Assembly: GCA_002483135.1 (NCBI GenBank)
Contig: DLHI01000015.1
Coordinates: 62,001 to 126,000 of the forward strand
Source: Hyphomonadaceae bacterium UBA7672
Lineage (GTDB): Bacteria; Pseudomonadota; Alphaproteobacteria; Caulobacterales; Hyphomonadaceae
Length of the DNA: 64,000 nucleotides
Direction: 5' to 3'
Shown here: in pieces, positions 1 to 9,093 of the stretch
Position numbering within the stretch: the stretch's first letter is position 1
How the letters are laid out: each line of letters begins with the position of its first letter
Translations under genes and position numbers: made by a program
The notes under the pieces: model-generated
The model's database searches: none
Told to the model about the DNA's origin: nothing
Seen by the model: the letters and a program-made list of their open reading frames with translations, nothing else

Positions 1-281
1 CGGATGCGTTCGACCTCGCGCGTATCCTCCAGTGCGCAGGACGTGGCGCCGCGGGCGCAAAGGACGGGTTCCTCGGCCAGTATCTGCGTATAGGCTTCAA
101 GGCCCATGCGGTTCTCGTCGCCGATGGAGGTGGTGATGGTCTGCGAGCGACCGGTGATGCCGGTCTGCTGGCTGGAGAACCACCAGATGACGAGGCCGGC
201 CGCGATTATCAGGATGATCATACCCCGCCCGCCGAGCATGCCGGCGAGACCCTGAGAACGGTCGTATCCGGGTATGCGCAT
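1..281 (-). CDS. Probable M48-family Zn metalloprotease, N-terminal part (cut by window edge)
   Basis: The frame opens with ATG at 279-281 and stays open to the left edge, giving 93 codons. Seen: a short basic N-terminus (MRIPGYDR), one strongly hydrophobic membrane segment at about residues 20-36, then a segment reading GDENRMGLEAYTQIL. That pattern of a single anchor followed by a glycine/leucine-rich helix is known from membrane-anchored M48 peptidases of the BepA/HtpX type, which handle envelope protein quality control. The catalytic HExxH lies outside the window, so the family call is inference. It sits 53 nt downstream of the membrane protein at 335-1147 on the same strand and may be co-transcribed with it. 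Confidence 0.5.
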   Translation of the reverse strand, partial: MRIPGYDRSQGLAGMLGGRGMIILIIAAGLVIWWFSSQQTGITGRSQTITTSIGDENRMGLEAYTQILAEEPVLCARGATSCALEDTREVERI

Positions 282-334
282 GGCCTGCTCCGCCCTTGTC
301 GGTCAGGCTATCGCGCCAGGGAGGCGGGCGGAAG

Positions 335-1147
335 TCAGCTTTCGATCTCGATGTATGTCGGCTGCGGCGGCAGTAGCACGAAGTTGGCGATGTCCCCTAG
401 CAGGCCGGGCGCGAGGAACAGACCCGTTCCGACCAGCACGATCAGTCCGAGAACCCCGAACTTGTGACGCGCGAGTACGCGTAGCGCCGCACCGATAGCG
501 AGGCCAGCGCCGGCCCATTTGACGGCCATCGCGACATAGAGCGGGGCCCCGGCCGGGTATGCGATCTCCAGGGCGAAGAGATTGAGAATGATGCCGAGCG
601 CGAGCGCAACGGCCGTGCTGATGACAAAGGATGACAGCCACCCATTCGGCGCGGTGAGACCAACCCAGAAGCCGACGGCCCCCATCGCGATTGCGATCGC
701 GCCTGTCCACCAGACATCTGTGCTGAAGATCATCGGCATGCAGAGCGCGTAGCTGATGCCGAGATAGAGTGACAGCATCAGCGCCAGAACAAGGGCCGGA
801 ACCCGTCTCCAGAGTTGTGCGGCAAGCCACAGCATCGCGATACCGGCGCCAAGGCAGATGGCGGTGAGGACGGGCCAGTCCCAGCCCTGTGTAGTCTGGA
901 AATGGTTCCACAGCGCCCAGAGCGCGAGGCCTGGTGCGGCGAAGGCCGGAGCAACCGCCGCCAGCAAGAAAAGGATAGCGATTCCGCCTCCTCCCCCGCC
1001 ACCGCCGCCGCCAGGCGAACCAAAGCCATTCAGGGCCTGATCGCGCTCGCGCCGGCCCTTGTCATAGGCGCCCTGCTCCTGGACGGAGAGGCCCATGGCC
1101 TGCTGGCCCTCGCGGCCCATGCGCCGTGCGTGTTCGAGATCGTCCAT
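335..1147 (-). CDS. Polytopic membrane protein with poly-glycine linker, function unknown
   Basis: 270 aa from ATG 1147, chosen because a GGGG tract lies just upstream; a TTG at 1207 would add 20 residues. Three parts are visible: a charged, probably cytosolic N-terminal stretch of about 45 residues, a run of about ten glycines near residues 47-56, and then about six to seven hydrophobic segments to the C-terminus (ending YIEIES). No known domain is recognised. The glycine run looks like a flexible tether between the soluble head and the membrane part. It lies directly upstream of the probable M48 protease, so the two may work together in the envelope; that is inference. Confidence 0.75.
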   Translation of the reverse strand: MDDLEHARRMGREGQQAMGLSVQEQGAYDKGRRERDQALNGFGSPGGGGGGGGGGIAILFLLAAVAPAFAAPGLALWALWNHFQTTQGWDWPVLTAICLGAGIAMLWLAAQLWRRVPALVLALMLSLYLGISYALCMPMIFSTDVWWTGAIAIAMGAVGFWVGLTAPNGWLSSFVISTAVALALGIILNLFALEIAYPAGAPLYVAMAVKWAGAGLAIGAALRVLARHKFGVLGLIVLVGTGLFLAPGLLGDIANFVLLPPQPTYIEIES

Positions 1148-1284
1148 GAGCCCCAAGCCCCTGCCGGTTCCCCTTCCCGAACGACCCGCTAGCAAACCAA
1201 TTTCCAACCGTCCATGAACGCTACCGGCAACGAAATGCGAGGCGCGTGGTTGCTCTCCGAGCGGCCTGCGTCCATCTTTGGGGC

Positions 1285-2016
1285 ATGTCAGAACGCGCCG
1301 AAACGAAACTCCAGATTCGCATCGTGCCGGTGACCCCGCTGCAGCAGAACTGCTCGCTGATCTGGGACACGGCCACCAAGCATGCCGTACTGGTCGATCC
1401 GGGCGGGGATGTCGACACGCTGATGGGGGCGCTGGAGCATTTCGGGCTCACGCTGAAGGAGATGTGGCTGACGCATGGCCACCTCGATCATGCAGGCGCA
1501 GCTGATGAAATCCGCAAGCGGACTGGCGTGCCTGTGATCGGGCCGCACAAGGACGATCAGTTCTGGCTCGACCAGATCGAAAGCTCTGCTGTGAGGTATG
1601 GGCTGACGGGCCTGCGCAACGTGACGCCGGACCGGTATCTGGAAGATGGCGACGTGCTGGAACTGGAAGGCGTCAAGTTCGACGTGGCCCACACGCCGGG
1701 TCACACGCCGGGGCATGTGGTAATCAGCAATCGCGATGCGAAGATCGCGTTTGTGGGCGATGTGCTGTTCCAGGGTTCGATCGGACGGACAGACTTTCCG
1801 CGCGGCAATCACCAGCAGTTGATCGACTCGATCACGGGCAAGCTGTGGCCGCTGGGCGATGACATGACGTTCGTGCCGGGCCATGGCGCGACGTCGACCT
1901 TCGGTCAGGAACGCCGCAGCAATCCGTTCGTTGCGGACCGGATCACCGGCTATGGTGGCGCCGAGAAGAGCGAAGGGTCGAACTTTGATCAGAAGACAGC
2001 GAAGCGCTACACCTGA
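1285..2016 (+). CDS. MBL-fold metallo-hydrolase, glyoxalase II-like
   Basis: 243 aa starting at ATG 1285 (an upstream GTG at 1246 is in frame, but the added residues look non-native). The metal-binding motif THGHLDH is at residues 63-69, followed by the TPGHTPGH histidine, the GDVLF aspartate and a late PGHG histidine, so the full set of dinuclear-metal ligands is present. Such proteins hydrolyse thioesters such as S-lactoylglutathione or related substrates. Length matches the short GloB-like group lacking the long C-terminal domain of true glyoxalase II. The last 10 nt overlap the 3' end of the convergent MFS gene. Confidence 0.88.
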   Translation: MSERAETKLQIRIVPVTPLQQNCSLIWDTATKHAVLVDPGGDVDTLMGALEHFGLTLKEMWLTHGHLDHAGAADEIRKRTGVPVIGPHKDDQFWLDQIESSAVRYGLTGLRNVTPDRYLEDGDVLELEGVKFDVAHTPGHTPGHVVISNRDAKIAFVGDVLFQGSIGRTDFPRGNHQQLIDSITGKLWPLGDDMTFVPGHGATSTFGQERRSNPFVADRITGYGGAEKSEGSNFDQKTAKRYT

Positions 2017-3245
2017 TCAACGACGGCTCCCCCACCTCGGCCACGCCGCGTTGCGCCGATAGCTGCGAAGCATAGCGCGCCGACAAGGAAGCAGCCTGCC
2101 CCGGTCCAGAGCGCCAAATCGTAGGACTGCGTGTGATCGTGGACCTGCGCAAAGAGGATGCCGCCGATGCCGGTTCCGGTCACCACGGCCGCGTTCACGC
2201 ATCCCATCAGCGCGCCAAAAGCCTTGAGGCCGAAATAGCGGGCGATCAGGAATGGCCCCACATCACCCTCAGCGCCCTGGCTCAATCCGGCCAGCGCGAT
2301 GCCAGCAATGACGAGCGGCATGGAGGCGGACTGACCTAGCAGCAGCAGGCATCCCACAGCCGGCACACCCATGGCGATGAATGTGACGAGTTGCGGCGGG
2401 AAGCGGTCGAGACAGAAACCGGCCATCAGACGTCCGAAGAAGACCGAGATGGCGAAAGCGGAAAGCACCGAAGCGACGGTTGCGCCATCAAAGCCCTTGT
2501 CGCCAACCAGCGCAGCCATTTGCGCCATCAGCCCGCCGGAGGGAATGTTGATGATGAACATGCCAGCGACGAGCAGCCAGAACGCGGGCGTGCGCGTCGC
2601 CTCGCCCAGCCGATAGGAATTGACCATCGCCTCAGGCCGCGGCTTCACCTTTGGAAGCAGCAACAAGCCGAGCATTGAGCCGGCGATCGCCATCGCGCCC
2701 AGCATGACCCAACCAGCCCGCCAGCCATACGCCTGCATCACATAGTTCAGCAGCGGCGGCGTAATCGCGGCGGTGAGCGTGACGGACGACAGCGCCGTGG
2801 AGAGGGCAAGGCCGCGCGAGCGCACAAAGAGAGCGTTTATGGGCCGCGCCCATGTGATGCTGGTTGTGCCAAGACCGAAGAACACCAGCAGGAAAGTGAG
2901 CGAATAATAGAGCCAGATGCTTCCGTTCTGCACGCTCATGCCGATGCAGGCGCCAGCAAAACCGATGGCGCCGATGACAATCACCGGACGTACGCCGATC
3001 TTGTCGGCCACCCGCCCCACGAGCGGCGCGAGGGCGCCAGCGATGAGGCTGGCGATGCTGGCGAACGAAGCTTCGCCACGCGTCCATTTGAACGCGGCCG
3101 TGTGGTGCTCGATGAACAGGCTGGCGACGAAGGGATAGAGGATGAGGCCAGCGGCAGCGCCAACGCCGGCGGCCAGCACGATGCGCCAGCCGAGCCGCCA
3201 TTCGCCGCCTGAGGCGAGATGCGGTTCCAGCGCCTGATCAGACAT
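2007..3245 (-). CDS. MFS transporter, oxalate/formate or monocarboxylate antiporter-like
   Basis: 412 aa with twelve hydrophobic segments and the MFS loop 2-3 signature (GRVADKIGVRP). Sequence style, including LGTTSITWARPINALF and the second-half loop GRLMAGFCLDR, resembles the oxalate:formate/monocarboxylate branch of the major facilitator superfamily, so an organic acid is the likely cargo. ATG 3245 was chosen because AAGGGG lies 6 nt upstream; the ATG two codons earlier abuts the same Shine-Dalgarno. A perfect palindrome at 3259-3277 lies 13 nt upstream of the start and probably controls this gene. The 3' end overlaps the convergent hydrolase by 10 nt. Confidence 0.85.
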   Translation of the reverse strand: MSDQALEPHLASGGEWRLGWRIVLAAGVGAAAGLILYPFVASLFIEHHTAAFKWTRGEASFASIASLIAGALAPLVGRVADKIGVRPVIVIGAIGFAGACIGMSVQNGSIWLYYSLTFLLVFFGLGTTSITWARPINALFVRSRGLALSTALSSVTLTAAITPPLLNYVMQAYGWRAGWVMLGAMAIAGSMLGLLLLPKVKPRPEAMVNSYRLGEATRTPAFWLLVAGMFIINIPSGGLMAQMAALVGDKGFDGATVASVLSAFAISVFFGRLMAGFCLDRFPPQLVTFIAMGVPAVGCLLLLGQSASMPLVIAGIALAGLSQGAEGDVGPFLIARYFGLKAFGALMGCVNAAVVTGTGIGGILFAQVHDHTQSYDLALWTGAGCFLVGALCFAAIGATRRGRGGGAVVDQV

Positions 3246-3258
3246 CCACATCCCCTTA

Positions 3259-3277
3259 TAGTTTACAATGTAAACTA
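3259..3277. promoter_or_regulatory. Perfect 8-3-8 inverted repeat upstream of MFS gene, TetR-type operator candidate
   Basis: TAGTTTAC-AAT-GTAAACTA is a perfect dyad of two 8-bp arms around 3 bp. It is A+T-rich in a G+C-rich setting and lies 13 bp upstream of the MFS start codon, where it would overlap the promoter or Shine-Dalgarno region. Dyads of this size and sequence style (GTTTACA...TGTAAAC) are typical operators of TetR/AcrR regulators. No TetR gene lies next to it, so the regulator must be encoded elsewhere. Confidence 0.65.
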
Positions 3278-3378
3278 ATAGGCCGAAATGGCGTGGCCGC
3301 CAAGGCATGGCGCAGGGGAAGGAGGCGCGTCGATTTTCGCGGGGCGGTCACGAGCCGGTTACACCGGGGCTGCGGCCG

Positions 3379-3957
3379 TCACTTCCGATAATGGCAGGCC
3401 CAGATCTGGGCCTGGTTGGGGCAGATCAGGCGGGCACAGCCGATCTCGCGGTTCTTGGGTGCTACGATGCGCGCGTAGGCGAGGCATTGGGATGATCCAC
3501 GCGGGCATTCGCCATTGGCGGCCTCATGGGCTGGGCGCCCCTCGCGCCAGAGCGAGACGACATACGCGGCCGAGATATCCTGCGCTGCGTCGGCCCCACC
3601 GAGCCGTCGAATGGAGGGCGCCCAGTGGAGGCTGACGTCCTGGTCCCTTACCGCGTTGGCGGTTGAAGCCATTGTGCAGGCGCCCTGAGAAGCCGTGCGG
3701 ACCGTTGCGCGGGCTGTGTCAGTGAGGTCAGCTGACCATAGGAGTGGCTGAAGGCCGAGGCGGGTGCGAACCTGGTTCTGCGCGGCGAGCATGCCGGACA
3801 CGTCAGCCGGCTCGGTGGCGGGCGCCGTGCGGGCGGTTGCGGCGGCGACGGAAGGTCCAGCTGGAGGCCCGAGCGCCACATCCTGTGCATAGGCAAGACC
3901 TGCCAGCGATAACGCCAGCAGGACAACGCGTAACCCTGCGAGAATCGCCTTTTTCAC
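3379..3957 (-). CDS. Exported CAP (SCP/PR1-like) domain protein
   Basis: 192 aa from a GTG start at 3957. The N-terminus (MKKAILAG, then a hydrophobic run ending AYAQ) is a Sec signal peptide with likely cleavage near residue 25. After a Pro/Ala/Thr-rich linker comes the CAP-type helix LAAQNQVRTRLGLQPLLWSADLTDTA and the typical C-terminal GCA...WACHY. The usual HYTQ segment is replaced by CLAYARIVA, so the classical His pair is not obvious. CAP proteins are secreted or periplasmic with varied roles. It lies upstream of the MFS gene on the same strand but the operator between them suggests separate control. Confidence 0.75.
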   Translation of the reverse strand: MKKAILAGLRVVLLALSLAGLAYAQDVALGPPAGPSVAAATARTAPATEPADVSGMLAAQNQVRTRLGLQPLLWSADLTDTARATVRTASQGACTMASTANAVRDQDVSLHWAPSIRRLGGADAAQDISAAYVVSLWREGRPAHEAANGECPRGSSQCLAYARIVAPKNREIGCARLICPNQAQIWACHYRK

Positions 3958-4173
3958 TGGGTTTGTCTCGTCACCCTACCCCTGAGCCGGTCAGGTAATC
4001 TGTTTGTCACGAAGCGCAATGCGGACAGGCATGTTCCTGTGCAAAATTTTCCCAGTGTTGCAGCGTCCAGAAGACGCTGGACCGATCTGGGACACAAGGG
4101 TTGCGCCCCCCCTTCCCCGCCGATAAACCCCGACGCAATTTGCCGCCCGCCACCCCTTGCCTGACCCGGTGAA

Positions 4174-7100
4174 ATGCCCAAGCGCACAGACATCAAGTCC
4201 ATCCTGGTGATCGGCGCCGGGCCGATCGTGATCGGTCAGGCGTGCGAATTCGACTATTCCGGCGTGCAGGCGATCAAGGCGCTGAAGTCGGAAGGTTACC
4301 GGGTGATTCTGGTAAATTCCAATCCGGCCACAATCATGACCGATCCGGAATTGGCCGATGCAACCTATATCGAGCCGATTACGCCCGAGATGGTCGCCAA
4401 GATCATCGCCAAGGAGAAGCCTGACGCGCTGCTGCCCACCATGGGCGGGCAAACGGCTCTCAACTGCGCCCTGAAACTGGAGCAGATGGGCGTGCTGAAG
4501 GAGTACGGCGTCGAGATGATCGGCGCGCGGGCCGAAGCGATCGAGAAGGCGGAAGACCGCAAGAAGTTTCGCGAAGCCATGGACAGGATCGGGCTCGACA
4601 GCCCGCGCTCGGCCATCGTCGCATCGCCTGAACTGTCCAACGTTGATGGAAAGGTGACCTACGACCTCAAGGCCGGCTTCATCGAGGCGATGAAGCAGAT
4701 GGAGATCGTCGGCCTGCCCTGCATCGTTCGCCCGGCCTTCACGCTGGGCGGGCTTGGCGGCGGCGTCGCCTACAACCGCCAGGAGTTCGAGGACATCGTC
4801 ACGCGCGGCCTGCAGATGTCGCCCGTCAGCCAGGTGCTGATCGACGAGAGCCTGCTGGGCTGGAAGGAATACGAGATGGAAGTGGTCCGCGACCGCGCGG
4901 ACAACTGCATCATCATCTGCTCCATCGAGAACGTGGACCCGATGGGCGTCCACACTGGCGACTCGATTACAGTGGCTCCCGCCCTGACGCTCACCGACCG
5001 TGAATACCAGGTGATGCGCAACGCATCGATCGCCGTACTGCGCGAGATCGGCGTCGAGACGGGCGGATCGAACGTGCAGTTCGCCGTGAACCCGGACAAT
5101 GGCCGCCTCGTCGTCATCGAGATGAACCCGCGCGTGTCGCGTTCGTCCGCGCTCGCATCGAAAGCTACCGGCTTCCCGATTGCGAAGGTCGCGGCCAAGC
5201 TGGCCATCGGCTACACGCTGGACGAACTCGACAACGACATCACAGGCGTGACGCCGGCTTCGTTCGAGCCGACCATTGACTACGTGGTCACCAAGATTCC
5301 GCGCTTCGCCTTCGAGAAGTACAAGAGCGCCGACCCGGCGCTGAACTATCAGATCCAGACGCTGACGACCCAGATGAAGTCCGTTGGCGAGGCGATGGCT
5401 ATCGGCCGAACCTTCCAGGAATCCCTGCAGAAAGCGCTGCGTTCGCTGGAGACCGGAATTTCGGGATTCGACGAACAGGAAATCCCCGGCGGCGACCGAA
5501 GCTCGCTGATCGCATCGATCTCGCGACCGACAGAGAAGCGCCTGTTGAATGTCGCGCAAGCCTTCCGCGAGGGCCTGACCGTCGACGAGATCCATAATGC
5601 GTCGAAGATCGACAAATGGTTCCTGCGCCAGATCGCGGAGATCATCACGGAAGAGGCGCGCATCAAGGCAGAAGGCCTACCAAAGACTGCAGATGAATGG
5701 ACGCGCATCAAGGCGATGGGCTTCTCGGACGTCAGGCTTGCGAAGCTGACAGGCGGCAAGGAGCTTGACGTGCGCGCGGCGCGGCACGCGGCTGGCGTGC
5801 GTCCTGTCTACAAGCGCATCGACACCTGCGCGGCCGAATTCGCGGCGAAGACGCCCTATCTCTATTCGACCTACGAGACCGGCTGGATCGGGCCCGATGG
5901 CAAGGCCATCCCGCCGCAGAACGAGGCCGAGCCGTCGACGCGGAAGAAAGCGATGATCCTCGGCGGCGGCCCCAACCGGATCGGCCAGGGCATCGAGTTC
6001 GACTATTGCTGCTGCCACGCCGCATTCGCGATGGCCGATCTCAAGATCGAATCCATCATGGTCAACTGCAATCCGGAAACGGTGTCGACCGACTACGACA
6101 CCTCCGACCGTCTCTATTTCGAGCCGCTCACCCTGGAGGACGTGTCCGAAATCATCCATCTCGAACAGACATCGGGCGAGTTCCTCGGCGTGATCGTACA
6201 GTTCGGTGGTCAGACGCCGCTGAAACTGGCGCAGGGTTTGAAGGCTTCTGGCGCGCCCATCCTGGGCACCACGCCGGATTCGATCGACCTCGCCGAAGAC
6301 CGCGAGCTGTTCTCCCAATTGCTGGACAGAATCGGCCTGAAGCAGGCGCCAAGCGCGATTGCGCGCACGGACGAAGAGGCGATCGCAGCCGCCAACCGCA
6401 TCGGTTATCCCGTCATGCTGCGCCCCAGCTTCGTGCTGGGCGGCCGCGCGATGGAGATCGTGCACGACGAGAAAGACCTGCGCCGTTACGTGCGCGAGGC
6501 CGTGCAGGTTTCGGGCGACACGCCTCTGCTGGTTGACAGGTATCTTTCCGACGCCATCGAAGTGGACGTCGATGCGATGTGTGATGGCGTAGAGACGCAC
6601 GTCGCCGGCATCATGGAGCATATCGAGGAAGCGGGCATCCACTCTGGTGACAGCGCCTGCTCGATCCCGCCCTACACGCTCTCCAAGGAGATCGTGGACC
6701 GGCTCTCCGACCAAGCGCGCAAGCTGGCCAAAGCGCTCAACGTCAAGGGTCTGATGAACGTCCAGTTCGCGGTGAAGGACGACGAAATCTATGTTCTCGA
6801 AGCGAACCCGCGCGCCTCACGCACCGTGCCGTTCGTCGCGAAGGCTGTCGGCCGTCCGTTTGCGGCCATCGCGGCCAAGGTGATGGCGGGCGAGAAACTG
6901 GCGAGCTTCAGCCTTGGCGCCGGCCCGATCTCGGGCAAGCGGTTTGCGGTGAAGGAAGCTGTGTTCCCCTTCTCGCGCTTCCCGGGCGTCGATCCACTGC
7001 TCGGGCCGGAGATGCGCTCGACCGGCGAGGTTATGGGCATCGATACGTCGTTCGATGCGGCTTATCTCAAGAGCCAGATCGCGGCCGGCATGTCGCTGCC

Positions 7101-7497
7101 CGACGCGGGCTGCGTGTTCATCTCTGTTCGCGAGAATGACAAGCCCGCTATCGAACAGACGGCGCGGGACATCGTTGCGCTGGGCTTCACCATTATCGCG
7201 ACGGCCGGGACCGCCCAGTATCTTTCCGCGAAGGGCATTGCCGTTCTGCCTGTGAACAAGGTCGCGGAAGGGCAGCCGCACATCGTGGACGCTCTCATCA
7301 ATGGGAAGGTCCAACTCGTGTTCAACACGACGGAAGGGGCGCAGTCCTTGCTCGACTCCGCGTCGATCCGGCGTGCCGCGCTGGCACAGGGTATTCCTTA
7401 TTACACAACAATTTCAGGGGCTCGCGCTGCTGTTCAGGCGATCCGCGTTCTGAAAACACGCCCGCTTGAAGCCGGCGCGCTTCAGACCTACTCTTGA
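4174..7497 (+). CDS. carB: Carbamoyl-phosphate synthase large subunit
   Basis: 1107 aa, the normal length. It makes carbamoyl phosphate from bicarbonate, ATP and glutamine-derived ammonia for pyrimidine and arginine synthesis. The protein begins with the diagnostic TDIKSILVIGAGPIVIGQA and has two homologous ATP-grasp halves, the second beginning near residue 590 (ILGGGPNRIGQGIEFDYCC). The C-terminal allosteric MGS-like domain ends at LQTYS. ATG 4174 gives the canonical N-terminus (MPKRTDIKS). The partner carA is not in the window, so the subunits are encoded apart. A hairpin terminator follows at once. Confidence 0.98.
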   Translation: MPKRTDIKSILVIGAGPIVIGQACEFDYSGVQAIKALKSEGYRVILVNSNPATIMTDPELADATYIEPITPEMVAKIIAKEKPDALLPTMGGQTALNCALKLEQMGVLKEYGVEMIGARAEAIEKAEDRKKFREAMDRIGLDSPRSAIVASPELSNVDGKVTYDLKAGFIEAMKQMEIVGLPCIVRPAFTLGGLGGGVAYNRQEFEDIVTRGLQMSPVSQVLIDESLLGWKEYEMEVVRDRADNCIIICSIENVDPMGVHTGDSITVAPALTLTDREYQVMRNASIAVLREIGVETGGSNVQFAVNPDNGRLVVIEMNPRVSRSSALASKATGFPIAKVAAKLAIGYTLDELDNDITGVTPASFEPTIDYVVTKIPRFAFEKYKSADPALNYQIQTLTTQMKSVGEAMAIGRTFQESLQKALRSLETGISGFDEQEIPGGDRSSLIASISRPTEKRLLNVAQAFREGLTVDEIHNASKIDKWFLRQIAEIITEEARIKAEGLPKTADEWTRIKAMGFSDVRLAKLTGGKELDVRAARHAAGVRPVYKRIDTCAAEFAAKTPYLYSTYETGWIGPDGKAIPPQNEAEPSTRKKAMILGGGPNRIGQGIEFDYCCCHAAFAMADLKIESIMVNCNPETVSTDYDTSDRLYFEPLTLEDVSEIIHLEQTSGEFLGVIVQFGGQTPLKLAQGLKASGAPILGTTPDSIDLAEDRELFSQLLDRIGLKQAPSAIARTDEEAIAAANRIGYPVMLRPSFVLGGRAMEIVHDEKDLRRYVREAVQVSGDTPLLVDRYLSDAIEVDVDAMCDGVETHVAGIMEHIEEAGIHSGDSACSIPPYTLSKEIVDRLSDQARKLAKALNVKGLMNVQFAVKDDEIYVLEANPRASRTVPFVAKAVGRPFAAIAAKVMAGEKLASFSLGAGPISGKRFAVKEAVFPFSRFPGVDPLLGPEMRSTGEVMGIDTSFDAAYLKSQIAAGMSLPDAGCVFISVRENDKPAIEQTARDIVALGFTIIATAGTAQYLSAKGIAVLPVNKVAEGQPHIVDALINGKVQLVFNTTEGAQSLLDSASIRRAALAQGIPYYTTISGARAAVQAIRVLKTRPLEAGALQTYS

Positions 7498-7504
7498 ACC
7501 TGTG

Positions 7505-7533
7505 AACCGGGCGGTCCCTTGCCGCCCGGTTGT
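7505..7533 (+). terminator. Hairpin terminator after carB
   Basis: Perfect 10-bp stem AACCGGGCGG / CCGCCCGGTT around the loop TCCCTTG begins 8 nt after the carB stop. The following tract (GTTGATT) is only weakly T-rich. It separates carB from greA. Confidence 0.7.
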
Positions 7534-7572
7534 TGATTCCGTGTCATCGCGGGCAAACCTATAGGACTACCC

Positions 7573-8046
7573 ATGCAGCGCATTCCCATGACGTCTGGAG
7601 GCTTTGAAGCCCTGCAGGCGGAACTGAAGACACTGAAATCCGAAGAACGCCCGAACATCATCGCGGCGATTGCGGAGGCGCGCAGCCATGGCGACCTTTC
7701 GGAGAACGCGGAGTATCACGCTGCCAAGGAAAAGCAGTCCTTTATCGAGGGCCGCATCGCGGAAATCGAGGACAAGCTTGCGCGCGCCGAAGTGATCGAC
7801 ACCTCGCGACTGGCGGGCAAGACGGTGAAATTCGGCGCGACCGTGAAGCTGACGGACGAGGACACGGGCGAGAGCTTCACCTACAAGATCGTCGGCGAGG
7901 ATGAGGCGAACGTGAAGGAGAAGAAGATCTCCATTTCGTCACCGATTGCGCGCGCCATGATCGGCAAGGAAGAAGGCGACACTGCCGAAGTCTCCGCGCC
8001 GGGCGGCGCGAAGTCGTACGAAATCGTCTCCATCGCCTGGAAGTAG
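7573..8046 (+). CDS. greA: Transcription elongation factor GreA
   Basis: 157 aa, the normal length. It rescues backtracked RNA polymerase by stimulating cleavage of the nascent transcript. The N-terminal coiled coil (about residues 10-75) carries the family motif GDLSENAEYHAAKEKQ with the acidic tip residues, and the C-terminal FKBP-like domain runs from about residue 80 to AWK. ATG 7573 gives MQRIPMTSGGF, the standard GreA start. It follows the carB terminator and is trailed by the ELM1-family gene only 12 nt later, so those two may share a transcript. Confidence 0.97.
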   Translation: MQRIPMTSGGFEALQAELKTLKSEERPNIIAAIAEARSHGDLSENAEYHAAKEKQSFIEGRIAEIEDKLARAEVIDTSRLAGKTVKFGATVKLTDEDTGESFTYKIVGEDEANVKEKKISISSPIARAMIGKEEGDTAEVSAPGGAKSYEIVSIAWK

Positions 8047-8058
8047 TTCTCGCACGCC

Positions 8059-9093
8059 GTGTCAGCTGAAAAATCCGGCCCCTCGATCTGGTGCGTAGCA
8101 GACGGCCGGGCCGGCATTCTGAACCAGACGCTGGCGCTTGCCGCAGCACTCGGAGAGCCAGAGCGTGCGGCGAAGCTGGCGCATATCCGCTCCAGCGCCC
8201 ATCGCGATGCGCCGCTGATCCTGCAGCCCAAGGGTTGGCAATTGATGCTACGGCCCGATCTGTGGCCGGCGCCGTTGAGCGCCTTGCCGGATGACCAGCG
8301 CAATCAAATGAAGGCGCCATGGCCGGATATCTGGATCGCGGCGGGGCGGCGTTCGATTCCCTATTCGCGCCTTGTGAAGAAACTCTCGGCGGGAGCGACG
8401 TTAGTTGTGCAGACGCAGAACCCGCGTGTCGGTCTCAGCGGCTTCGACCTTGTCATTCCGCCAGAGCATGACGGCGTTGTGTCTGCGCCGAACGTGTTTC
8501 CGATCATCGGCCCGCCAGTGTGGTTCACGAATGCGCGGATTGCCGATGCACAGGCGAGGTTCGCCGCACTGAAAGCCGCACCGGGACAGAAGGTGCTGGT
8601 GTCGATCGGCGGAGATTCAAAGAACCACAGGATGAGCGACGCCAATATCGCGGCGATCGAAGGCGCGATCCGGCGGCTGGCCGAAGGACGGACTTTCTGG
8701 ATAACGGTGTCGCGCCGCACGCCTGAACACGCGCGTGTGCGCTTCCGTAGGCTGGCCTCGACGCTCAAGGCCGCAGTGTTCTGGGAGAATGAGGAGCGCG
8801 ATGGGCCGAACCCCTACGTCGCTTTCCTTTCGATGTGCGATGTCGCGCTGGTTACGTGCGAGAGCGCCAACATGATCGCCGACCCGGCCTTTTTCGGGAA
8901 ACCGGTCTACCTCCTGAAACTCGACGGCGGCTCACCTCGCTTCGACAAGCTGCATCAGGGCTTCATCGCACAGGGCGCCGCCCGCTGGTTTACCGGCAGC
9001 CTGCAGACCTGGAACTACGATCCGATCCGGGAGGCGGCGCGGGCGGCAGAGGAGATCGTGAAGCGGGTGCTCAAGCTGCACCCGCACGCCTAG
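8059..9093 (+). CDS. Mitochondrial-fission ELM1-like family protein (DUF1022)
   Basis: 344 aa from a GTG at 8059. The protein carries the family hallmarks: an N-terminal WCVADGRAGILNQTL, SIGGDSKNHRMSD in the middle, ITVSRRTPEH, and a C-terminal CESANMIADPAFFGKPVYLLKLDG. This family is shared by alphaproteobacteria and plants, where ELM1 assists mitochondrial fission; the fold looks like a GT-B glycosyltransferase, and the bacterial role is not established. It starts 12 nt after greA. Its TAG stop is shared, as the sequence CTAG at 9090-9093, with the convergent parE toxin gene. Confidence 0.85.
   Translation: MSAEKSGPSIWCVADGRAGILNQTLALAAALGEPERAAKLAHIRSSAHRDAPLILQPKGWQLMLRPDLWPAPLSALPDDQRNQMKAPWPDIWIAAGRRSIPYSRLVKKLSAGATLVVQTQNPRVGLSGFDLVIPPEHDGVVSAPNVFPIIGPPVWFTNARIADAQARFAALKAAPGQKVLVSIGGDSKNHRMSDANIAAIEGAIRRLAEGRTFWITVSRRTPEHARVRFRRLASTLKAAVFWENEERDGPNPYVAFLSMCDVALVTCESANMIADPAFFGKPVYLLKLDGGSPRFDKLHQGFIAQGAARWFTGSLQTWNYDPIREAARAAEEIVKRVLKLHPHA

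Noticed and set aside
3991..5595. Long minus-strand frame opposite carB
   Set aside because: Shadow of carB; no domain, odd composition rich in His, Arg and Asp.
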